64,000 nucleotides of DNA from DASVTR01 sp036387475. Lineage in GTDB: Bacteria; Acidobacteriota; Blastocatellia; Pyrinomonadales; Pyrinomonadaceae. Of this stretch, positions 43,243 to 52,216 are shown in pieces (position 1 is the stretch's first letter; every line of letters starts with the position of its first letter). Location of the stretch: positions 1 to 64,000 of the forward strand of contig DASVTR010000006.1 in assembly GCA_036387475.1 (NCBI GenBank), in the 5' to 3' direction. The translations under genes and the position numbers were made by a program. Below the pieces are notes generated by a model. The model made no database searches, was not told where the DNA came from, and saw only the letters and a program-made list of their open reading frames with translations.

Positions 43243-46200
43243 TCAAATCTTCTGCTTATCAACGAAAGAGAGACAGCCGGAGAAGATGCCCGCGAGTGTC
43301 ATCGCGCCAAAGAAGAGAGCAGCACAGGCGAGCGTTATCAGGCCGTGTTGCTGTGCCAAACCTGCCAGCAAAAGTATGGCGAGAATGGCAGACCCTATTG
43401 CCAAACCGACCAGGCAGGCGACGATGATGCGACAAGCGGACGGCTTACATTTGATTAACCAGAGCGCGACGAGCACAAGCCACAAAACGGCAGCTATGAT
43501 CTCCGGCAGGTAATTCGCCGACGGATGTAGACCCGCAACGATGATGACGAGCGCCAGCGCCAGCGAAGTAAGCCATCCAAAGAGCGCGCAACGCCTGGCC
43601 GTCTTGCTGCTGCCGCTTCCGTCAGGCGAGGCGAAGACGCTCTCCGCATCGCCGCCGAATTCGTTTACTCTTCCGGCTATCTGCTCCAGATAACGTACAA
43701 ACACAGGATGCCAGCGGTCGCCGACAGGGATTGAGCGAAAGATATGGCGCAGGACAGAGAGCCTGTGTTCCTCCTGTTCAAGAAGAACATTTTTATCGCT
43801 GACTGGGATGGTGAGTTGAAACGCGCCAAGTATGCGGCGAGGCAGCCCCGACACCTGATGCACCACTACGTTGAATTCATCCCCGCGTCTGATGCCTTCG
43901 GGCAATTCAATCGTCAGCAGCGCGGGGATATTCTCCGTGCGTCCTGTCGGCAGCGGAATGTAAGTCACGTCAGCGGGCAGGCAGCGTATGGTGTGCGCGT
44001 CCAGGCGCTCAAGTCGTCTGGCTTCATAATTCTTTTCGGCCAGACGCATCACTTCCGAATCCACCCCCGGCAGATAGAGTGTGACATAAGACGAGCGCGG
44101 CAGATTATTCCAGCGAATCATAAGCTCGTCAGGGCTGGCGTTCTGAGAAGAGGGTGACAGGAACGCTCCGCCCACGGCGGCAGCAGCAGTAAACGCCGTT
44201 GTGTTGTGCGTCGCCTTGATTTCGAAAGTATGCTGGACGAGACGCGATGGCGGAGTACCGGGATTGGGCGATTCGACAATCAGCAGATTGCGCTGGGCCA
44301 GATTTTCGCTCGACGCGGGCGTAGCGCCGTCAGGGATAGTGTCGGTCTGGACAAAGATTTCGGCGACGAGACACTGGTGCAGCCCGCGTATCTGATCCTG
44401 TATGGATTTCTTTTCAGACGGATTCAAAGGATTGACTAAGCGCGGAGTGGTTTGGTTGAAATCCAGCCAACAGCCAAAGTAGCAGTATCTATCTCCTTTA
44501 TCGGTGGCGGGGATAGTTTTGATATTGAGGCTGTCGGTTTGGTCGGCTTCAGCGTTCGCGCGCGGGTCTGCGTAGCATGGAATACTAACGATGTTTCCGC
44601 CTTGCAGACCGAGCAGGGCGACGGGGTTGTTGTCCTGACGGCGGCGATAGGTAGTCTCTTCCTGATAATCGAGTCCGGTCGCCGCAGTGGTGAAGAGGCG
44701 AAAGAAGACACGGACATCCGTGGCCGGAACATTGCCTCGATAGCGGACACGCGCGACCGCAAAGTTGAAGACACGTTTTCCGTCGTCATCATCGGTCTTC
44801 GTCTTGACGGCGAGTTCGAGCGCGCTCTTTGCCTGGTCTTTCTCAAGCTGTTCGAACGGATGATTCTTGAGATTGGACTGGTCTTTATTAAATTCGTTTA
44901 CAACTTTCTTGATGAACGCAATCGCACTTTGCGCCCCGGCCTCCTCCGTGTCCTCTTCAAGTGTTCCGAACGGTATACCGGGAAGTTCTCCGCCCTCTAA
45001 AACTTTGAAGACACGAACATCTTCGCTGAGCCAGGAGACAGCCCCATCCTGCATGTACGGATTAGGCTGCTCAAAGAGCAACAGTTCACCGGCAGCGCTG
45101 TAGGTGAAATTGAGTTTCGGGTCTTGCTTAGTGGCCGTGAGCTTGATTGTCCGGTAGCCGATGTCCTTGAAGTCGCTCGTATTCGTGAACTCGATTTTGT
45201 AAACGAAGGTCAGGCGTTGTCGCTTCTTGGCATCGAAGGGCTTGATTTCAAAAAGAACCTCTTGCACAGAGTAGAGCATTCCCTGAGTGGGTGAATTATC
45301 GTCGGCGCGTGTGAAGGTAATGATTGGAGCGATCATTTTAAGCGCCGCCGCCGGTATTTTCTCGTCTTCGATGAGTAACTCTTCAGGCGTAAATCCTTCC
45401 AGAACCACATAGAAACAGTTTTCAAACGTGTCCGGGACTTCGTTCTTTGAGAAGTGGCTGCGGTCTAGAATCAGGGAAAGGTCAGCGCAGACGCTGGTGC
45501 GTTCTGTTTCGACAAACTTGTCACCCACTTTGACGACGAAGCCGAGTTGATGCCACTTTTGCGTCATCTCCTCCCGTCCTTCGCCTTTGCCGATGCTAAG
45601 TATAGAATACGTGTCCTCCTCGTCGCCGCCCGGCCAGAGGACGAGTTTTTCGCTATCAATATCGCGAAAGACCTCGTCGGGCCGCTGTGCGGGCCACCAG
45701 GCATATGTATGATTATAGGGATTCACTTCACTTACCAAGGCCCTGCACATGAAGAAGTCTGCCTGCCAGGGATTAGCCATGCTCTTGGTCACATCCCCGG
45801 CTTCAATCTTAATGCCGTCCGGCATAATGAAATCGTGGTTTATGCGGAAAGGTTCTGTGTAGTCGCAAACGTCGCGCAGAAATCGTCCAACCTCTATCCC
45901 CGGATAGAGAGCGCCGCCGAGACACGCCTGGAGCGCGGCGCGCGTGAGGTCTTCAGGATTTTCAAAGGGCGGTGGGGATTGAACCTGTGGGTCAACCCAG
46001 TTGGAGTCCGCCCACCTCTTCATAATCTCATACTGCGTCGGCGTCAGTATCGTCCTACCGTTTATGGTATTTTCATCGTCGTCATACACTAAAGGCATAG
46101 TCTTGATTGTATCCGACGGCTGATTCGGGCCGGGCGGGCGAAGCCTGCCAAAGATTGTCTGCCGCGCTGTCGGGTCTGAATTTGGAGACGCGGCAGCACT

Positions 46201-47184
46201 AAAAGTAGGGGCGTGCTTATAGTCAGCGAAGTTCGCCGCCTGGTTGACCCAACGAAGGTCGAGCACGCGCTGCAAGATTGGTTGCACATCACGGGCGAAG
46301 GACGGCACATCCGGAATCTTCAACGCCTTAATCATTTCTTCGGGCCAATTCTTCTTGGCTGCCATGTCGAGCGCGACCTGCCGCAGCACGTCGTAAAGCG
46401 TCGTAATGTTTTCAATCTGCGGAACGTAGTCCGGCGGAGCAGAGATGACCCACGCCGGAACGATTTCCGTTTCCGAAAACGTCTGGCCGTTCTTAAGCTT
46501 CACGCTGGCCGTGACCGGCCCATCCGCAATGTCGTCATACCAACCGGGGGTGTTATATGTGCGTGTGATCTGAGGAAATCCCTTAACGTCGCCGACGGGC
46601 ACGATGCCGCTCGCCTTCCCCAAGCCACCGAGAACGACGAGGCGACCGAGTTCATCCGTCAGCATCTCGCCCAGAAGAACCGGGATTGTGTTGAAAAACA
46701 TCCCATCGTCAAACTTGACAGGCGGTTGTTTCTCCCCCGTCAGCGGTTTGTTCTTCCACGTCAGTGAACGCTTGCTCGGCCTGATGCTGAAGATGTCGAG
46801 CATGCTGAAATCATTGGGAAGACCGCCATTATTTTCCTTGTCAAATACTTCCTTGTACCACTCGTTTCGATATTGCGGTTCTACGCCGAAGTTTCGGAAG
46901 ATACATTCGGAGCTGGCCTTTTTGTTGGCGAGTTGCACCGTCCAGGTAATCTCCTCAGCGTTCTGAGCGGCAATCTCGATAGGCTTGCTTCCTTCGTCGT
47001 CATAGCCGTAGAGACGAAAGCGAGCGGCCTGCCGCTTGACGCGACACTGCGCGTCCTTAAAGCCGCCTTCGGGCAACTTGTACTGGCCGGGAATCTCTGG
47101 GCCAATAAAGTATTCGTCCGGGCTATTGCCGACGCGCATGATGCCGATGGAAGGGAATATTTTAATCTTTGTGATTTGGCCCAC
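43243..47184 (-). CDS. LodA-like cysteine tryptophylquinone oxidase with C-terminal membrane extension
   Basis: This is a 1313-residue protein. Residues 1-720 or so follow the LodA/GoxA amino-acid oxidase pattern: IFPSIGIMRVGNSPDEYFIGPE at the N-terminus, AALQACLGGALYPGIEVGRFL with candidate CTQ Cys421, and MANPWQADFFMC with candidate CTQ Trp473, then AWWPAQRPDEVF. Known relatives oxidise lysine or glycine with a self-derived quinone made with the help of a flavoprotein, LodB. No LodB is nearby. The remaining roughly 600 residues are not part of classic LodA. They contain beta-rich modules (about 730-1160) and, from about residue 1210, four hydrophobic helices (FGWLTSLALALVIIVAG, IIAAVLWLVLVALWLI, LVGLAIGSAILAILLLAGL, ITLACAALFFGAMTLAGIF). 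There is no signal peptide. GTG at 47184 has a GGAGG site at 8-nt spacing. Confidence 0.85.
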   Translation of the reverse strand: MGQITKIKIFPSIGIMRVGNSPDEYFIGPEIPGQYKLPEGGFKDAQCRVKRQAARFRLYGYDDEGSKPIEIAAQNAEEITWTVQLANKKASSECIFRNFGVEPQYRNEWYKEVFDKENNGGLPNDFSMLDIFSIRPSKRSLTWKNKPLTGEKQPPVKFDDGMFFNTIPVLLGEMLTDELGRLVVLGGLGKASGIVPVGDVKGFPQITRTYNTPGWYDDIADGPVTASVKLKNGQTFSETEIVPAWVISAPPDYVPQIENITTLYDVLRQVALDMAAKKNWPEEMIKALKIPDVPSFARDVQPILQRVLDLRWVNQAANFADYKHAPTFSAAASPNSDPTARQTIFGRLRPPGPNQPSDTIKTMPLVYDDDENTINGRTILTPTQYEIMKRWADSNWVDPQVQSPPPFENPEDLTRAALQACLGGALYPGIEVGRFLRDVCDYTEPFRINHDFIMPDGIKIEAGDVTKSMANPWQADFFMCRALVSEVNPYNHTYAWWPAQRPDEVFRDIDSEKLVLWPGGDEEDTYSILSIGKGEGREEMTQKWHQLGFVVKVGDKFVETERTSVCADLSLILDRSHFSKNEVPDTFENCFYVVLEGFTPEELLIEDEKIPAAALKMIAPIITFTRADDNSPTQGMLYSVQEVLFEIKPFDAKKRQRLTFVYKIEFTNTSDFKDIGYRTIKLTATKQDPKLNFTYSAAGELLLFEQPNPYMQDGAVSWLSEDVRVFKVLEGGELPGIPFGTLEEDTEEAGAQSAIAFIKKVVNEFNKDQSNLKNHPFEQLEKDQAKSALELAVKTKTDDDDGKRVFNFAVARVRYRGNVPATDVRVFFRLFTTAATGLDYQEETTYRRRQDNNPVALLGLQGGNIVSIPCYADPRANAEADQTDSLNIKTIPATDKGDRYCYFGCWLDFNQTTPRLVNPLNPSEKKSIQDQIRGLHQCLVAEIFVQTDTIPDGATPASSENLAQRNLLIVESPNPGTPPSRLVQHTFEIKATHNTTAFTAAAAVGGAFLSPSSQNASPDELMIRWNNLPRSSYVTLYLPGVDSEVMRLAEKNYEARRLERLDAHTIRCLPADVTYIPLPTGRTENIPALLTIELPEGIRRGDEFNVVVHQVSGLPRRILGAFQLTIPVSDKNVLLEQEEHRLSVLRHIFRSIPVGDRWHPVFVRYLEQIAGRVNEFGGDAESVFASPDGSGSSKTARRCALFGWLTSLALALVIIVAGLHPSANYLPEIIAAVLWLVLVALWLIKCKPSACRIIVACLVGLAIGSAILAILLLAGLAQQHGLITLACAALFFGAMTLAGIFSGCLSFVDKQKI

Positions 47185-47221
47185 GTCTGTATCCTCCGCT
47201 AAGCTGGCCCGTCATTAGACA

Positions 47222-47258
47222 AAACGCCCGCGCTATTTCACTAGCAACGCGGGCGTTT
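47222..47258 (-). terminator. Terminator after the P-domain protein gene
   Basis: AAACGCCCGCG (47222-47232) and CGCGGGCGTTT (47248-47258) form an 11-bp stem extended by GCTA/TAGC. On the minus strand it is followed by TGTCTAATG. It lies about 70 nt after the stop codon at 47327 and upstream of the LodA-like start, so it separates the two genes. Confidence 0.75.
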
Positions 47259-47326
47259 AATTCATCTTGCTTACTGCACGCCTAAGCGTCGTTGTATTTA
47301 ACCTACCAATACATTAAACCGAATTC

Positions 47327-50300
47327 TTAGCGCTTCTGCATAAAGGCCGAGCGTAAGGTCTCATCCCCGATTTGAACGGGCGTTTGGTTAATGCCTGCCA
47401 GAAACGCTGTCAGGTTCAAGCTGCGATCTGTTAATGCAGCGAAGCAGCCCACATCGCTTTCCTGAGGAGCGACGCATGAGATACAGAAGATTTCAGAGAG
47501 CGGGAAAAGATTCGTACTGACCCACGATAGCGGCATTGCAGAAACGCCGCCCGCCGATGGCGTGCTCGCCAGTTCTTTACCGCTATGCACCTCAAAGGGC
47601 GTTGCCAGTGCCGTCGTAGAACACGCGTAGGGCGTGATAATCAAAGAGAACGCACGCAGGCTGCCGGTGTTTGCTGCGCTTCTGTCCGAAACATTCAAAG
47701 TCCAAGTGCCGTTGGGGTCTTGCCCGTCAAAAGCAGAAAGCGGAATGTTTGGCTTAAACGACCCCGTAAAGGGAGCCTGTGCTGTCGTGATGGTCTGGAT
47801 TGACGCACCCGCAGATTCGTCGTCAAGCATTGTGTTGCAGAAATTGTGCCCGCTGTTATTCACCCCGCCGGGCCGGTTCATGATGGTAACAGATGTGCCC
47901 TGCGGTGACTTCAACGTGACAACCAGATTGCTGACCCACGCGTGATCGAGGCCGACGGTCGTTGCGCCGACGGCGGTCGAGCACGCCGTCCCGTCAAACT
48001 TAAAGTTGAGGTCGGAGATTCTGCCCGTAAAGCCGCTCACGACAAGCGGAATGTTGACGCCTGTGACATTGTTATCGGGAATTGCCACCGCCTCCCCCGT
48101 GCGAGGCCTGGTGACGGCAACGTCCGCCTTGCCGGTTGGAACGATAAAGGAGAACGTCCTCGGACTGCCGCCTCCGGTGTAGGTGACAGTTAAAGTGAAA
48201 GTGATGAATTGGCCGCAGGGCACGGTCGAAGCGACGTTAAATGCAAACGGTGTCGTGTTTGTCCCGACGCCCGTTGTGGCGGCGAGATTCGGATAAGTGG
48301 AAACGTTGGTCGTGATAGTGACGCCGGGCGTCGCGCTCGTTAGTTTAGCGCTGACGGATGTCGCCGCGCCGTTGCCTGTGTTCTTCAGTTGAATGGTGAG
48401 CTTATTGCCGTTTTCGCCGGGTTCAATCAGAGTGTCCGGGTCACTTCCCCCGTCGGTCGCCGTCACCGTGCCCAGTTGGATAAGCACGTCCGTCATAGAA
48501 CATTCATAAGGCGTAATAATCAAAGAGAACGCGCGCACGCTGCCGGTGTCCAGTTCGGCTCTATCCGAAACGTTCAAAGTCCAAGTGCCGTTCGGATTCT
48601 CACCGTCAAAGGCTGAGAGCGGAGTGTTTGGCTTAAACGATCCAACATAAGGAGCCTGTGCTGTCGTGACGCTCTGGATTGAAATACCGGCAGATTCGTC
48701 GTCGAGCAACGTGTTGCAGAAGTTGTGTCCTTCGTTAAAATCCCCGCCGGGCTGGTTCATCAAAGTCACAACCGTGCCTTGAGGCGATGTCAACGTCATA
48801 ACCAAATCGCCAACCCACGTGTGATCGAGACCAACTGTTGTCGAGCCTGCGGTGGTCGAGCAGGCGGTTCCGCCGAATTTGAAATTGAGGTCAGAGATTC
48901 TGCCCGTAAAGCCGCTGACGACAAGCGGAATGTTGACGCCTGCCGATGTCTTATCAGGGATGGCTACAGCCTCCCCCGTGCGAGGCTTGGTGACGGCGAC
49001 GCCCGCCTTGCCGGTCGGAATCGTAAATACGAATACGGTCGGGCCACCGCCCCCCGTGTACGTGATCGTGAGCGTAAAGCTGATGAATTGGCCGCAGGGC
49101 ACGGTCGAAGCAACGTTAAATGCAAACGGTGTCGTGTTTGTCCCGACGCCCGTTGTGGCGGCAAGGTTCGGATAGGCAGAGGTGTCCGTTGTGATCGTCA
49201 CGCCAGCAGTCGAGGTGGTCAGCTTTCCGCTGATGGCTGTCGCCGCACCATTGCCTGTGTTCTTCAGTTGAACAGAGAGCTTGTTATCGTTTTCGCCGGG
49301 TTCGATGAGAGTGTCGGGGTCAGTTCCCCCATCGGTTGCCGTCACCGTGCCACGCTGAATTAAAGGAACTTGGGTGGCCGGGCCGATGCGCCCCCACCAA
49401 GTACCCCAGCGTGTGTACCCCCCCGAAGTGGGCGCGGAATGCTCCTGAATAGTCCACATGTCCAGATCGTTCAAAGGGTCTACGACTGTGCTGCTGTAAT
49501 CGCCCCAGCGATTTCTGCCGCTGCCGAAATCTTTATCGTAAGGAGCGCTGCCCGCTTTGAGTATTGCGTCTGCTCGCAGCGTGTTGACGGGGTCAGTCCC
49601 CGCACGGAAAGAATAGTTAGCGCTCGCATACTGCTGTGAAGAGAAACGCGAATAGCCGATCAACACGTCGTTGTTCTTGTTTACCGCGATGCTCGGAAAA
49701 GCGTAGAACATCTGGCCCGCCGCATCTTCGACGCGGCCTCGCTGCTTGATAGCTCCGCTCGGATCAAGCTCCCACCATTGCACGGCGCTGTACGTAGGCG
49801 TCCCGCTGCCCGGAAGAAAGATAGTGTGCGCGAACCAGAGCGAGCCGTTGCGATAAACGACATTCTGGATGCGCGAATCGTTGGTCTGTATCATTCGTGT
49901 CGAGCCAAGCTGCGGCGCGAAATCGCTGCGGCCTGGAGGATAGGATTTCCACGCGCCAGCCTCAGGAGCGGTGGGGTATATGTTACTGGGGGTGTAGGCT
50001 GGTGAGGCAGGCGTGCCGGTCAAGCTGCTGAGTCGGAGTTGCCTATGACCGTCATAATCCTCAACCAGATACATCGTTTCGAGGGTGTTGTCGTAGGTAA
50101 TGGCCGGGGCCATCGTAGCCCCAAGGGGGTCGCTAAACTCCGTGTAAGAGCCAGTCGAGCTATTATAAAGACTGTCCTTGTTGAAGACGTAAATATGCGT
50201 ACCGGTAAAGGACTGATAGGGAGGAAGCTCGAACATGTTGACCGTGACGACGATCCAGTTCTTGTTAAACCCGATGCTCGGATAGTCAGCCCATGTGGAG

Positions 50301-51061
50301 TTGGACCAGTCGGCATCCGCTCTGAAAAGTCTCCAATTGCCCGTCGGGTCGCTGGTCAGTGAGACCGCTATCAGGACTGCCGAAGTTGTCTCGGCTGCGT
50401 CAGCGGTCACGGTGAACATCCAACGATTATTGTAAGGGTCATAGAGCACCTTCGGATCAAACGTGTTGGGGCCGCCACCAAATGCCCAGGGGCCGGGAAC
50501 CGTTGACCAAAAGCTATCGAGGCTGACGGTGCTGATCGTCGCGCCCGCTCTCGTCTGGATGCGGATTTGGGTGTTGTGGACGACCATCAGGTGATTTGGG
50601 CCAACCGCCCCGTGTGTGTCTGGAGGGATGACCGTATTGTTGTCTTCGAGCGCCTTGAAGCTGGAGGAGGCCGCCGGAGACGGAGCTAGCGGCTCTGGCG
50701 GAGCATAAGCAATCCCCGGCCTCTCCTCTTCCAGCACCGCACCGTCTTCAACGGAGACAGTCTTGTGTCGCGGAGCCGGGCCGGGTTCTCTGATAACCTT
50801 CGGTTCTTTGTAAGGAGCGGGCGCGAGCGCTTCGCGGCTGGCGAGCGTGGAGAAATTAACGACGACCGATTCGGTCGTTTTGGCGGAGATGCCCGTCGTT
50901 TGCTGCTGGGCGATGCTCTCATTGCGTTGGACATTAACGAGCGGCTGCTCCTGCCTTTGAGCAGGCGACTCCTGCTCCTGGGCCAACACTAGATAGCCTG
51001 CGCTAAAGAGTATGCTTAGAACCAGCAGTATCAGATACGGGCGATACCTATGCGATTTCAT
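47327..51061 (-). CDS. Large secreted protein with two CARDB-like/P-domain units
   Basis: The 1244-residue protein has a signal peptide (YLILLVLSILFSAGYLVLAQ). The first 560 residues include NTVIPPDTHGAVGPNHLMVVHNTQI and FDPKVLYDPYNNRWMFTVTAD, a beta-propeller-like module with no known catalytic site. Two nearly identical units of 293 residues follow. Each has a CARDB-type beta-sandwich (TDGGTDPDTLIEPGEND-type) and a proprotein-convertase P-domain (VNIPLVVSGFTGRISDLNFKF, LDHTWVGDLVMTLTSPQGT, PNGTWTLNVSDRAE). P-domains stabilise or attach proteases and adhesins. A final 90-residue tail is unique. I infer a surface or extracellular adhesin. Its promoter lies at 51160-51188. Confidence 0.88.
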   Translation of the reverse strand: MKSHRYRPYLILLVLSILFSAGYLVLAQEQESPAQRQEQPLVNVQRNESIAQQQTTGISAKTTESVVVNFSTLASREALAPAPYKEPKVIREPGPAPRHKTVSVEDGAVLEEERPGIAYAPPEPLAPSPAASSSFKALEDNNTVIPPDTHGAVGPNHLMVVHNTQIRIQTRAGATISTVSLDSFWSTVPGPWAFGGGPNTFDPKVLYDPYNNRWMFTVTADAAETTSAVLIAVSLTSDPTGNWRLFRADADWSNSTWADYPSIGFNKNWIVVTVNMFELPPYQSFTGTHIYVFNKDSLYNSSTGSYTEFSDPLGATMAPAITYDNTLETMYLVEDYDGHRQLRLSSLTGTPASPAYTPSNIYPTAPEAGAWKSYPPGRSDFAPQLGSTRMIQTNDSRIQNVVYRNGSLWFAHTIFLPGSGTPTYSAVQWWELDPSGAIKQRGRVEDAAGQMFYAFPSIAVNKNNDVLIGYSRFSSQQYASANYSFRAGTDPVNTLRADAILKAGSAPYDKDFGSGRNRWGDYSSTVVDPLNDLDMWTIQEHSAPTSGGYTRWGTWWGRIGPATQVPLIQRGTVTATDGGTDPDTLIEPGENDNKLSVQLKNTGNGAATAISGKLTTSTAGVTITTDTSAYPNLAATTGVGTNTTPFAFNVASTVPCGQFISFTLTITYTGGGGPTVFVFTIPTGKAGVAVTKPRTGEAVAIPDKTSAGVNIPLVVSGFTGRISDLNFKFGGTACSTTAGSTTVGLDHTWVGDLVMTLTSPQGTVVTLMNQPGGDFNEGHNFCNTLLDDESAGISIQSVTTAQAPYVGSFKPNTPLSAFDGENPNGTWTLNVSDRAELDTGSVRAFSLIITPYECSMTDVLIQLGTVTATDGGSDPDTLIEPGENGNKLTIQLKNTGNGAATSVSAKLTSATPGVTITTNVSTYPNLAATTGVGTNTTPFAFNVASTVPCGQFITFTLTVTYTGGGSPRTFSFIVPTGKADVAVTRPRTGEAVAIPDNNVTGVNIPLVVSGFTGRISDLNFKFDGTACSTAVGATTVGLDHAWVSNLVVTLKSPQGTSVTIMNRPGGVNNSGHNFCNTMLDDESAGASIQTITTAQAPFTGSFKPNIPLSAFDGQDPNGTWTLNVSDRSAANTGSLRAFSLIITPYACSTTALATPFEVHSGKELASTPSAGGVSAMPLSWVSTNLFPLSEIFCISCVAPQESDVGCFAALTDRSLNLTAFLAGINQTPVQIGDETLRSAFMQKR
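47611..49368. repeat. In-frame tandem duplication of an 879-bp unit
   Basis: Matching strings such as TGCAAACGGTGTCGTGTTTG at 48242 and 49121 are exactly 879 nt apart. The same offset holds for TGGCCGCAGGGCACGGTCGA and other blocks. The unit encodes 293 residues, one CARDB-like plus one P-domain, and the two copies (about 48490-49368 and 47611-48489) still have high nucleotide identity. Confidence 0.85.
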
Positions 51062-51488
51062 TATTTCTCCATTTCCGAATGGAAAGCTCTGCGGCGGATT
51101 CTACCCGTTGGGTTATCTCTTCCGTGAGAATTGTGGAAGAACAGGGCTTTGCTGAATAGCTTATATCACACTTGACAGTTGGTGAAAAAGGTTTAGCTCG
51201 AAACATAATCCCGAACGGCACGCCTGAGAGCAATCCTCACCGTTGATGATAGACACCGCACAGGCTCGCAGACTAAGGCTTAATCCCGTTGCCCGATGCT
51301 ATCATTGCGCGCTGACAGGCATGCGATAGATAATTAGCATTATGAGTCTGCAATCTTTATTTAGCCTGATGAGGCTGCAATCTTTATCTAGCCTGTCGTT
51401 TAAAATCAAAGGCAACGGTGGTCGAGAGTGAAAGAATCAATCTCCTTCAATCGCTCTGCTGCACAGCATCTCTGCCCGGAGGTAACAG
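51062..51488. repeat. Divergent intergenic region with promoter and 27-bp tandem repeat
   Basis: No gene was seen in these 427 bp. A 27-bp unit containing CTGCAATCTTTATTTAGCCTG occurs twice in tandem at 51344-51370 and 51371-51397, with two differences in the compared part (GAGT/GAGG and TTAG/CTAG). It lies 90 nt upstream of the TTG start at 51489 and could be a regulator-binding site. The promoter of the P-domain gene is listed separately. Confidence 0.6.
51160..51188 (-). promoter_or_regulatory. Predicted promoter with extended -10 for the P-domain gene
   Basis: On the minus strand TTTTCA (51183-51188) and TATAAG (51160-51165) are separated by 17 nt. The -10 lies in TGTGATATAAGCT, which is identical over 11 bases (TGATATAAGCT) to the VOC promoter at 3400. 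The leader is about 90 nt. Confidence 0.5.
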
Positions 51489-52139
51489 TTGAAAACAAGT
51501 CTCACACTGGCCTTGATGCTCTGCGCTCTCGTCCCGGCTCTTGCCGGACAAACTCTGAGCACAGACGGGAGGCAACAGCCCGCAGTCGTTGCTCAATCAT
51601 CTTCCGCAGCGGTTCAAGAACTGGCAGCCAATTCAAAAAAGGCGATTATTGAGACGGGTATCACTGAGCCTTATTTCAACGAACATTTCCGGCTCGTCAA
51701 GGTTATCAACGAAGCGAGCGACCGCCGTGTGGAATGGAAATATGCCATTAACGAATATGAAACTCTGCTTGTTGACGACGTTGGCTACTACACGACGGAA
51801 GGCGGCGAACGCGTCGATGTCCACTCGATTAAGAATGAGCTTTTTTCGGCCTATGATATTAAACGGACGATTGCGAAGAGTAAGGCATACGCCCTTTTGA
51901 AGTCCTGCGTCGGCGAACATAGCGATGCTTTGGTTGTCTATCGAGCGCTCAAGTCTCCCGGAAAAGCCCGGCTCTACTTAACCGCGCGGGCGACGATAAA
52001 GCCTGAAAGCCGAAAGCGAAAGGACAAGAAACGAGATAAAGAAGAGGAACGCGAAATCGAAGGGCTTTTCTTCAGCGTCGGATTCGTCGAGCTTGAAACC
52101 GGGAGATGCACAATCGAAAGAGGTAAGGTGACGCCTTAG
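51489..52139 (+). CDS. Secreted hypothetical protein
   Basis: The 216-residue product has a signal peptide (LTLALMLCALVPALAGQ). The mature part has FNEHFRLVKVINEASDRRVEWKY and AINEYETLLVDDVGYYTTEGG, suggesting a beta-rich fold, and a single Cys pair (Cys140 in LLKSCVG and one near the end in TGRCTI). A highly basic and acidic stretch (KPESRKRKDKKRDKEEERE) lies near residue 180. I do not recognise the family. Initiation at TTG 51489 is supported by GGAGGT 7 nt upstream. The gene stands alone between two divergently or convergently placed protease-related genes. Confidence 0.75.
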   Translation: MKTSLTLALMLCALVPALAGQTLSTDGRQQPAVVAQSSSAAVQELAANSKKAIIETGITEPYFNEHFRLVKVINEASDRRVEWKYAINEYETLLVDDVGYYTTEGGERVDVHSIKNELFSAYDIKRTIAKSKAYALLKSCVGEHSDALVVYRALKSPGKARLYLTARATIKPESRKRKDKKRDKEEEREIEGLFFSVGFVELETGRCTIERGKVTP

Positions 52140-52216
52140 AGCAGAGCGCGGTCAGGGGATTAAAGGGCGAGTCCACGCCCTTCTTCCCCGCAATGGCTGA
52201 TTAAAATTCTAATCGC

